Shown here: positions 29,227 through 33,898 of the stretch, one piece after another | Numbering within the stretch: position 1 is the stretch's first letter | How the letters are laid out: each line of letters opens with the position of its first letter | Assembly: GCA_902790345.1 (NCBI GenBank) | Contig: CADARO010000048.1 | Span: 1-33,898 of the forward strand | Direction: 5' to 3' | From: an uncultured Eubacteriales bacterium | GTDB lineage: Bacteria; Bacillota; Clostridia; Christensenellales; Aristaeellaceae | Length of the DNA: 33,898 nt | Made by a program: the position numbers and the translations under genes | The notes under the pieces: generated by a model | Databases searched by the model: none | Told to the model about the DNA's origin: nothing | What the model saw: the letters and a program-made list of their open reading frames with translations, nothing else

Positions 29227-29302
29227 ACCCTGCGGGGTAATTCTGTAATCATAATACACCCTGTATGGTAATATGTCAAGAACTTTTTTACCCTTTGGGG
29301 TA
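29227..29302. promoter_or_regulatory. Three operators of the lysis-lysogeny switch
   Basis: Three sites share ACCC-N5-GGTA: O1 29227-29239 (ACCCTGCGGGGTA), O2 29258-29270 (ACCCTGTATGGTA) and O3 29290-29302 (ACCCTTTGGGGTA). O1 and O3 are closely symmetric (TTACCC...GGGGTAA at O3). O1 lies just downstream of the leftward -10, O2 inside the leftward -35/-10 spacer, and O3 between the two divergent promoters, 10 bp before the rightward -35. This is the layout expected for cooperative CI binding with Cro competition. Confidence 0.87.
29251..29279 (-). promoter_or_regulatory. Leftward lytic promoter (PR-like)
   Basis: Read on the minus strand: TTGACA (29279-29274), 17-bp spacer, TATTAT (29256-29251). 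Predicted start about 29244, which places the cro-like ATG about 35 bases downstream. O2 covers the spacer and O1 the start region, so repressor binding would block it. It is the likely origin of the main leftward transcript. Confidence 0.9.
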
Positions 29303-29311
29303 ATTTTTTTC

Positions 29312-29340
29312 TTGACATACATATAAGTAAATGGTAAAAT
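29312..29340 (+). promoter_or_regulatory. Rightward repressor promoter (PRM-like)
   Basis: TTGACA (29312-29317), 17-bp spacer, TAAAAT (29335-29340); predicted start about 29347. The cI-like gene follows with AGGAGGTGATTTG before ATG 29364. O3 (29290-29302) lies just upstream, where a bound repressor could either repress or activate. Confidence 0.9.
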
Positions 29341-29363
29341 ATTTTCCGTTAGGAGGTGATTTG

Positions 29364-29735
29364 ATGAATTTTCTTGATAAGCTGGATGTTCTTAAAGCCG
29401 CAAAAGGGGACACCAATGCTTCTCTCGCTCGTAATGCAGGAATACCTGTCACAACAATTTATGGCCTTTATCAAAAAGGATATTCAAATATGAAGCTTTC
29501 AACGCTTGAAGCTTTATGCGAATACTTCGGTGTTTCGCTGGATTATTTGGCACGTGATATCGTGGAAACAGACCCCGCCGTTTCCGACGTGGTTTCTGCC
29601 GAGGAATCTGAATTGATAAAGATTTACCATGATTTGAATGCAACAGGACAATCCACATTGATGAACATGGCCCGAAGCCTCAACATGAACCCCGACATGA
29701 AAGGGGGTTCCGCATCGAGCATCACAACGGCATGA
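29364..29735 (+). CDS. CI-like repressor (XRE HTH), 123 aa
   Basis: Maintains lysogeny by binding the three operators. Start ATG 29364-29366 after AGGAGGTGATTTG, not the ATG 33 bp earlier that overlaps the promoter. Residues 5-62 are an XRE helix-turn-helix (KLDVLKAAKGDTNASLARNA, GIPVTTIYGLYQKGYSNMKL, STLEALCEYFGVSLDYLARD). The C-terminal half (SEESELIKIYHDLNATG-like, actual AEESELIKIYHDLNATGQST) is a short dimerisation segment. There is no S24 autoprotease domain, so induction probably does not use RecA-driven self-cleavage. The region is clearly less GC-rich than the structural genes. Confidence 0.88.
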   Translation: MNFLDKLDVLKAAKGDTNASLARNAGIPVTTIYGLYQKGYSNMKLSTLEALCEYFGVSLDYLARDIVETDPAVSDVVSAEESELIKIYHDLNATGQSTLMNMARSLNMNPDMKGGSASSITTA

Positions 29736-29777
29736 TCTGTTTGATTCCAAAGTGATTTTATTAATGGAGGTGCTATC

Positions 29778-30260
29778 ATGGGTAAAAACAAGGTTGCTAA
29801 AGGCGGTTCCAAACTTCGCGGTGTCCTCGTCCTGATCGTTATTGTCGTTGCGCTGTTCTTCACCATTGGCGGTGGTGGGAATAAGACCGAACGGCTGCCG
29901 AAGTCCGATTTGCCTCAGCAGTCGTTGATTCGGTTCGGCACGCTGCTGGATTGGACGGTCAACGACTTGGTTTCTCCGAAGGTGATCGTAATCAAAACAA
30001 AGATCACCTCCAATCTGACCAACAAGATGACCATTAGGCAGAATTTTTATAACGTCCAGGGCGTGGCGAAGTCCGGCGAATACAATGATTACGATATCCA
30101 GTATTGGGCCGTGGCGGACCTGACAAACGGCAGAGAATCGAAGGTCATATCCTTCGACGTACCGTCTGACGTGATGAAGCAGCTGGCCAACGATCGGATC
30201 CTGCCCGGTGATCTTGAAAAGTACGTCAATAACTTCTGGGTGCTGCCCTCGTTGAAGTGA
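29778..30260 (+). CDS. Membrane-anchored lysogenic-conversion protein, 160 aa
   Basis: ATG 29778-29780 with AATGGAGGTG upstream. A basic N-terminus (MGKNKVAKGGSKLRG) leads to one hydrophobic helix (VLVLIVIVVALFFTIGG, about 16-33). The remaining ~125 residues should be outside the cell, with beta-rich segments (LLDWTVNDLVSPKVIVIKTK, TIRQNFYNVQGVAKSGEYND). Placed between repressor and integrase on the prophage-expressed strand, the usual site for morons. A surface role such as superinfection exclusion is plausible but unproven. Possibly cotranscribed with the repressor (42-bp gap). Confidence 0.78.
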   Translation: MGKNKVAKGGSKLRGVLVLIVIVVALFFTIGGGGNKTERLPKSDLPQQSLIRFGTLLDWTVNDLVSPKVIVIKTKITSNLTNKMTIRQNFYNVQGVAKSGEYNDYDIQYWAVADLTNGRESKVISFDVPSDVMKQLANDRILPGDLEKYVNNFWVLPSLK

Positions 30261-30285
30261 TTATTATATGATTGGAGGTCATACT

Positions 30286-30756
30286 ATGAAGAAGGTCTGT
30301 TTGTTGGTTCTCGCCCTGGTACTGGCTGGTAGTTTTGCTTTTGCTGAGGTTGATCTATCCGGTATGAGCTATGACGAACTCGTCGCTTTGAAGGATCAGA
30401 TCAACCTTGCCATATGGAACAGTCAGGAGTGGCAGGAAGTCACCGTCCCCGTAGGCGTCTGGAAGGTCGGCGAGGATATCCCGGCCGGACACTGGACGCT
30501 TACCGTTGCCCCGGATGGCAATCCGCCGTTTGGCTCTGTTGTGATCGGCACAGCCTTGAATGAGACCGGCAAGGATATCGACATTATGTCATCTGACTAT
30601 TATTACTCGGAAAGTCTCAGGCTTGCCGGTGCCGACGATTACCCCGGACTTGATGAGATGAATTACGATTTCAAGGATGGCGATTATGTCATCATCAATT
30701 ATAGTGACGTGATCTTCACGCCCTATGCAGGCAAGCCCTCGCTTGGGTTTAAGTGA
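30286..30756 (+). CDS. Secreted lysogenic-conversion protein, 156 aa
   Basis: Start ATG 30286-30288 after TTGGAGGTC; an upstream ATG adds six residues only. A clear signal peptide (KKVCLLVLALVLAGSFAFA) with an Ala-x-Ala cleavage site precedes the mature acidic domain: LSGMSYDELVALKDQINLAI, then VPVGVWKVGEDIPAGHWTLT with a repeated-strand layout. The motif VGEDIPAG occurs in extracellular proteins of Clostridia, as far as I remember. It ends just before an intrinsic terminator. Likely a moron that alters the lysogen surface or environment; substrate unknown. Confidence 0.78.
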   Translation: MKKVCLLVLALVLAGSFAFAEVDLSGMSYDELVALKDQINLAIWNSQEWQEVTVPVGVWKVGEDIPAGHWTLTVAPDGNPPFGSVVIGTALNETGKDIDIMSSDYYYSESLRLAGADDYPGLDEMNYDFKDGDYVIINYSDVIFTPYAGKPSLGFK

Positions 30757-30761
30757 AACGC

Positions 30762-30782
30762 AAGGCGCTTCGGCGCCTTTTC
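30762..30782 (+). terminator. Intrinsic terminator after the conversion genes
   Basis: AAGGCGC-TTCG-GCGCCTTTTCT, a 7-bp stem with a stable UUCG loop and a U tract, six bases after the secreted-protein stop. It separates the repressor operon from the integrase, which may then rely on read-through or its own promoter. Confidence 0.88.
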
Positions 30783-30796
30783 TATGGGGTGATCGT

Positions 30797-31921
30797 ATGA
30801 ATTGCATCAAATGCGCCCGAGACATCCCCGATGGCGCGGTTTTTTGCCCCTGGTGCGGTGTGCGCCAGGAAAAAGCGCCGCAGAAGCGCCATCGGCGCGG
30901 CAACGGTCTCGGCACGGCCTACAAGCGCGGCAGCACGTGGACGGCTATGGTGATCATGGGCTATGTGCCCCGCGCCGACGGCGGCGCTCCGCGGGCCGTG
31001 AAGCGCACCAAGGGCGGCTTTAAGACCAAGCGCGAGGCGCTGGAGTATTGCGTGCAGCTGCACGACGAGACCCATGCCGCGAAGCGCGTGGCGCCGCCCC
31101 TCAATGATTACTGGCTGGCCTATGAGGCCCGGGAGTTCCAGCAGTTGTCCAAGTCGAAGCAGGTCGCCTATCGCGGCGCATGGAAAAAGCTGGAGCCGCT
31201 GCACTGGCGGCGCGTGGATCAGATCGGCGTCAATGACCTGCGCATGCTGGTGGGTGACGTCGCCCCGACCTACTACACCGCCCGCGACTGTAAGACCGTG
31301 CTTTCCCGCCTGTTCGAGCTTGCCGGTGCGGACGGCTGGTGTCCGAAGGACCTGCCCTCTTACATCGTGCTGCCGAAGCTGGAGGAGAAGGAGCGCCAGG
31401 TGTTCTCCGACGTCGAACAGGGCGCGCTCTGGCGACTCTATGAATCCGGAGACCTGCGCGCCGCGATCCCGCTCTTGATGATCTGCACCGGCATGATGCC
31501 CGGCGAGATGCAGCAGCTCCACGTGAAACACATCGACCTCGAAAATCACAAGATCACCGGCGTTGGCATGAAGACCAAGGTCCGCAGAGAGTCGCCCATC
31601 TACCTGCCTAACGACGTGCTGCCCGTGGTGGAGGACCTCGTGGCCAACGCCCAGCCCACCGGCTACATCTGGCCCCGCAATGAGGACGCCTGGTACGCCA
31701 ATTATTACGCGGCCCTGGAGGCCGCGGGCTGTCGCCGCCTGGAACCCTATTGCTGCCGCCACTCCACCGCCACGCGCCTGGCCATCTCCGAGGGCATTGC
31801 GCCGCAAACCATCAAGCGCATGATGCGCTGGAGCACCACGAAGATGCTCGACCGCTACGCCCACCCCGACGATGCCGACGTCATCAACGCCGCGAACACC
31901 ATCCGCCGCATTGATACCTGA
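30797..31921 (+). CDS. int: Tyrosine integrase with N-terminal zinc ribbon, 374 aa
   Basis: Catalyses attP x attB recombination. Start ATG 30797-30799; a longer frame adds shadow codons. Residues 3-20 are a zinc ribbon (CIKCARDIPDGAVFCPWCG). Residues 36-98 are an AP2-like arm-binding domain (GNGLGTAYKRGSTWTAMVIM), 100-195 a core-binding domain. The catalytic domain has Tyr354 (MLDRYAHP), Arg321 (PYCCRHSTATR), and Lys259/261 (MKTKVRR). The first Arg of the usual TGxRxxE motif is replaced (TGMMPGE, Met234), the His of HxxR is Tyr318, and the H/W position is Trp345. TGMMPGEL-type integrases are common in Clostridia as I recall, so this is a known subfamily rather than a decayed enzyme. attP follows the stop directly. 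Confidence 0.93.
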   Translation: MNCIKCARDIPDGAVFCPWCGVRQEKAPQKRHRRGNGLGTAYKRGSTWTAMVIMGYVPRADGGAPRAVKRTKGGFKTKREALEYCVQLHDETHAAKRVAPPLNDYWLAYEAREFQQLSKSKQVAYRGAWKKLEPLHWRRVDQIGVNDLRMLVGDVAPTYYTARDCKTVLSRLFELAGADGWCPKDLPSYIVLPKLEEKERQVFSDVEQGALWRLYESGDLRAAIPLLMICTGMMPGEMQQLHVKHIDLENHKITGVGMKTKVRRESPIYLPNDVLPVVEDLVANAQPTGYIWPRNEDAWYANYYAALEAAGCRRLEPYCCRHSTATRLAISEGIAPQTIKRMMRWSTTKMLDRYAHPDDADVINAANTIRRIDT

Positions 31922-32024
31922 CCGCCTCCGGCTTGTTGGCGTTTGTGTTGGCAATACACCGAAAAACCGCAATAATCCGCAGTAAACCCCGGTAAACCAT
32001 ACCCCCGATAGCACAAAGAAAAAA

Positions 32025-32060
32025 GGCTCAAAACCCTTGATTTTTCGAGGATTTTGAGCC
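32025..32060. terminator. Bidirectional intrinsic terminator beside the att core
   Basis: GGCTCAAAA (32025-32033) pairs with TTTTGAGCC (32052-32060) with AAAAAA on one side and TTTT on the other, so it can stop both rightward int transcription and leftward tRNA transcription. Because it directly follows the tRNA 3' end, integration restores a complete host tRNA with a terminator. Confidence 0.9.
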
Positions 32061-32063
32061 TTT

Positions 32064-32127
32064 TGGCGGAGAAGGAGGGATTTGAACCCTCGCGGCAGTT
32101 ATCCCACCCTACTCCCTTAGCAGGGGT
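32064..32127 (-). other. Partial tRNA-Ser(GCU) 3' half: att core
   Basis: Minus-strand sequence from the anticodon loop to CCA: CTGCTAA loop with anticodon GCU (32116-32122 region), GGGAG anticodon-stem 3' side, long variable arm, T-arm GAGGG-TTCAAAT-CCCTC (32091-32075), acceptor 3' strand CTTCTCC, discriminator G and encoded CCA (32064-32066). The 5' half is missing: upstream bases do not form D-arm or acceptor partners, and the anticodon stem already mismatches two bases beyond CCC. It is thus the integration core, not a working tRNA. The host attB should be a tRNA-Ser(GCU) gene. Confidence 0.9.
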
Positions 32128-32228
32128 CTCATAAAGTCAATATAATAGAGCTATTTCGGCGTTTATGTTGGCGTTTTGTTGGCGATAGATCCAATCTATC
32201 ATTATTCGCGTTTTAATTTTGACAATAG

Positions 32229-32256
32229 AAAAGCGCCCCGGAGCGCTGCCGGGGCG
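32229..32256 (-). terminator. Intrinsic terminator of the leftward lytic operon
   Basis: On the minus strand CGCCCCGG and CCGGGGCG form an 8-bp stem with a short loop containing AGCGCT, followed by a CTTTTCT tract. It starts a few bases after the holin stop (32262-32264) and prevents lytic transcription from entering attP. Confidence 0.87.
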
Positions 32257-32261
32257 GGTTG

Positions 32262-32699
32262 TCAATCTTCGTATTCGTCGGGAGGTTTGTCTTTACTCTC
32301 CCGCATGGTCTCCAGCTTTTCCTTGATCCAGCGCGGGAAGGGCACCCCCATCAGATCAGCGTTTTCGAGTATGGACAGGCCCTCGTTGGCGATGTAATAG
32401 AATACCGTAGCAGTCTGGAAGACCATCGAAGTGTTGCCGATTGCCCTGTCGAGTTGGGTCGCCACCAGGACGATCAGCATGATGAAGCCCTTCTTGGCGA
32501 TGCCGACGAAGCCGACTTTTGAGGACAGGCCGCCGCCGTCGGTCTTGGGGCTTTTGCCGGTGATCGCCACCAGCACCCCGGTGATGTAGTCCACGGCCAT
32601 CATTACGGCGAGGATGGTCAGCGCCGCGGTCCATTCGCCGTAGAGCCCCGCGATCATACCCGCAACCAGGCAGATGCCCTTGAGTATCTTATCCCACAT
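32262..32699 (-). CDS. Holin (phage_holin_4 / toxin secretion-lysis family), 145 aa
   Basis: Membrane protein that permeabilises the cell membrane to release endolysin. I choose ATG 32697-32699 (MWDKILKGICLVAGMIAGLY), eight bases after AAAGGAG; ATG 32703-32705 is only two bases from it. Two alternative starts six bases apart resemble dual-start holins, but this is speculative. Hydrophobic helices lie at about 10-45 (KGICLVAGMIAGLY, LTILAVMMAVDYITGVLVAI) and 70-85 (GFIMLIVLVATQL). The TGVLVAITGKSPKTDGGGLS loop and GLSILENADLMGVPFPRWI are diagnostic of this holin family. The tail is highly charged (ESKDKPPDEYED). Confidence 0.9.
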   Translation of the reverse strand: MWDKILKGICLVAGMIAGLYGEWTAALTILAVMMAVDYITGVLVAITGKSPKTDGGGLSSKVGFVGIAKKGFIMLIVLVATQLDRAIGNTSMVFQTATVFYYIANEGLSILENADLMGVPFPRWIKEKLETMRESKDKPPDEYED

Positions 32700-32723
32700 G
32701 GTCATATCTCCTTTGCATTGTAG

Positions 32724-32783
32724 TCAGGCTTTGCTCATGACAAGGAATGTCAGGGCTACGACAATGATGATCTCCCACGGCAT
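32724..32783 (-). CDS. Tiny membrane peptide, 19 aa, in lysis cassette
   Basis: ATG 32781-32783 with GGGGGAGG five bases upstream, reading MPWEIIIVVALTFLVMSKA and ending at TGA 32724-32726. Almost wholly a hydrophobic helix. Its start overlaps the stop of the 45-aa gene upstream (TGATG), suggesting coupled translation. It could be a spanin- or antiholin-like accessory, but it is too short for family assignment. It is followed by the holin ribosome site. Confidence 0.5.
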   Translation of the reverse strand: MPWEIIIVVALTFLVMSKA

Positions 32784-32920
32784 CAGCGCCTCCCCCTTTT
32801 CCAAATCACAGCGACGGTCAGCGCCATGGCCAGCGCCGGTATCAGGAGCACAAGCGCCCGCGCCATGGCGCAGAGGATGATATCCGCCCAGGCGACGGCC
32901 ACCAGCAAGGCCCGCATCAT
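32783..32920 (-). CDS. Small membrane protein, 45 aa, in lysis cassette
   Basis: Starts ATG 32918-32920, overlapping the endolysin stop (ATGA); a second ATG follows at once. MMRALLVAVAWADIILCAMA and RALVLLIPALAMALTVAVIW form one or two membrane helices, with a basic C-terminus (KRGRR), giving a positive-inside C-terminus. Between endolysin and holin this fits a lysis accessory such as antiholin or pinholin. No family recognised. Confidence 0.62.
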   Translation of the reverse strand: MMRALLVAVAWADIILCAMARALVLLIPALAMALTVAVIWKRGRR

Positions 32921-33843
32921 GCGGCCCTCGGCGGGTGGAAGATGAAGAACTGCTTGCGCTCTCGCTCGAACTTGCCCAGTTTCTGGCGCTTGCGCGCCCG
33001 GGAGGCCGGGTCGTTGGCGTACATGTACGTGTCGTCGCACTTCCACAGGCAGATGTAATGGCCGCCCCTGGTCCAGTAGCCTGGGCCCATGGATGCCACG
33101 ACCAGCGCGCCGTTTTTGAGCGCCTCCCGGGCGGCGGCCATGGACTTGGTCTGGACAAAGCCGGTGAAGCCGTAGGCTTTGGCGATGGACTTGAAGAAGC
33201 CCCAGGCGGTGCCGCTGGACTTCGTGCGGAAGCCGTGCGCCACGGCGTATTTGCACATCTCCACAGGGGTGATCTTCGCGTTGATCCATGTGGCCATGAT
33301 GTCCGCCATGGACGTGGGCCCGCAGCCGGAGTTGGCGATGGTCTGATTCTTGTTGCCGCAGGCGGTGTAAACCACCTTGCCCCATCGCCTGTCGCCCTGC
33401 TTGTAGTCGACGGGCTGGACGGTGTTCGTGCCGGTTGTCTTGCCCGTGCGGGTGTATGGGCAGTCCCACAGCGCCGCCCAGTCGTTACGTGTGACGTTTC
33501 CGGTCACCTCAAGGCCCGCCGTGGCCTGAAACGCCTTGACGTTGGCGCGGGTCTGCTTGCCGTACTTGCCGTCGATCGACGCGCCCACAAGGGCCTGCAC
33601 GGCCTTCACGTAGACGCTGCCAGATTCGTCGCCATACCTAAGATCGGGCAAGCTCGGGATGTAAGCGGCGAAGGTCGCGGGACCGGCGACGCCGTCCACC
33701 TTGAGGCCGAACTGCTTCTGAACGGCCTTGGTGGCAGTCTTGGTCTTCGCGGTGAAGGTCTGGTAGTTGCCCAGGCCTATCAGCAGGTTCCAGGCGCGCA
33801 CCGCCTGCTTGCTGTTAGACGCGCTGTTCAGCTTCAGGATCAT
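32917..33843 (-). CDS. Endolysin: two peptidoglycan-binding domains plus C39-like cysteine peptidase, 308 aa
   Basis: Cell-wall hydrolase for lysis. ATG 33841-33843 with GAGGGAGGTGACCGCGG upstream. Residues 10-60 and 65-126 are peptidoglycan_binding_1-like repeats (VQKQFGLKVDGVAGPATFAA; GKYGKQTRANVKAFQATAGL). Residues about 145-295 are a C39-like family 2 peptidase: Cys174 in NSGCGPTSMADIMATW, His262 in GGHYICLWK and Asp278 in YANDPAS, giving the Cys-His-Asp catalytic set. No signal peptide, so export is through the holin. The start region is repeated at 1-44 because the genome is circular. Confidence 0.9.
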   Translation of the reverse strand: MILKLNSASNSKQAVRAWNLLIGLGNYQTFTAKTKTATKAVQKQFGLKVDGVAGPATFAAYIPSLPDLRYGDESGSVYVKAVQALVGASIDGKYGKQTRANVKAFQATAGLEVTGNVTRNDWAALWDCPYTRTGKTTGTNTVQPVDYKQGDRRWGKVVYTACGNKNQTIANSGCGPTSMADIMATWINAKITPVEMCKYAVAHGFRTKSSGTAWGFFKSIAKAYGFTGFVQTKSMAAAREALKNGALVVASMGPGYWTRGGHYICLWKCDDTYMYANDPASRARKRQKLGKFERERKQFFIFHPPRAA

Positions 33844-33898
33844 CCGCGGTCACCTCCCTCAGCTCGCCGTCGATCATCATCATGACGGTGTCGTGCTC
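33800..33898. repeat. Terminal direct repeat, right copy (circular overlap)
   Basis: Identical to bases 1-99. It holds the endolysin start region and the end of the 51-aa gene. Removing one copy gives a seamless circle of 33,799 bp in which the endolysin gene follows the tail fibre region. Confidence 0.93.

Larger units (their letters stand above)
31934..32184. other. attP: attP region with arm-type and core sites
   Basis: Two pairs of TGTTGGCR flank the core: TGTTGGCG 31934-31941 and TGTTGGCA 31946-31953 on the integrase side, and TGTTGGCG 32166-32173 and 32177-32184 on the other. Pair spacing of 11-12 bp is about one helical turn, as expected for integrase arm sites. The core is the 3' half of a tRNA-Ser gene (32064 to about 32127). 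The whole sits immediately after int, the usual position. Confidence 0.85.

Noticed and set aside
32064..32140. A functional phage tRNA-Ser gene
   Set aside because: Only the 3' half is present; no D-arm or 5' acceptor strand can be formed from upstream bases, and the anticodon stem is mismatched.

Overview
The window is a complete, circular temperate siphophage genome, linearised at an arbitrary point. The last 99 bases (33800-33898) repeat the first 99 exactly, the overlap left when a circular molecule is assembled, so the real genome is about 33,799 bp and gene order runs across the ends. The virion genes are HK97-type (TerS/TerL, portal, S78-like protease, HK97-fold capsid with a long N-terminal delta region) with a long flexible-tail set (tail chaperone with frameshift, tape measure, Dit, tail-associated adhesin). 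GC-rich DNA, strong AAAGGAGG-type ribosome sites, frequent GTG and TTG starts, PcfJ/PcfK-like proteins and an Oscillospiraceae-like palindromic repeat suggest a Gram-positive gut host of the Clostridia. The species cannot be named from the sequence.

Layout. Almost everything lies on the minus strand and reads as one leftward lytic transcription unit. It starts at the cro-like promoter near 29244 and runs through early genes (29209 down to about 17000), the packaging and head genes (about 17155-9700), tail genes (9700-173), then across the circular junction into endolysin, two tiny membrane peptides and holin (33843-32262). It ends at an intrinsic terminator at 32229-32256. Many neighbours share ATGA or GTGA stop/start overlaps, a sign of translational coupling. 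The plus strand carries the lysogeny module: a cI-like repressor (29364), two probable lysogenic-conversion genes, a tyrosine integrase (30797-31921) and attP. The attP core is the 3' half of a tRNA-Ser(GCU) gene with its own terminator, flanked by paired TGTTGGCR arm sites.

The genetic switch is clear: divergent consensus promoters and three ACCC-N5-GGTA operators lie between a cro-like gene and the cI-like gene. No polymerase, helicase or primase is visible. The only recognisable replication initiator is a HUH-type Rep (18189-19076), with an AT-rich palindrome and three strong hairpins just upstream.

The least explained parts are: (1) the 600-bp segment 28385-29008, with three copies of a repeat, a perfect consensus promoter, a 15-residue ORF and several hairpins; (2) two plus-strand transcription units buried in the leftward early region (a short RNA at about 27357-27420 and a 47-residue gene at 28013-28156), both with the same GTGCTATAAT extended -10; (3) the HUH Rep and its hairpin array; (4) an 11-bp deletion inside the 66-bp tandem repeats of the tape measure gene; and (5) a MazG-like/DUF1064 nuclease fusion.
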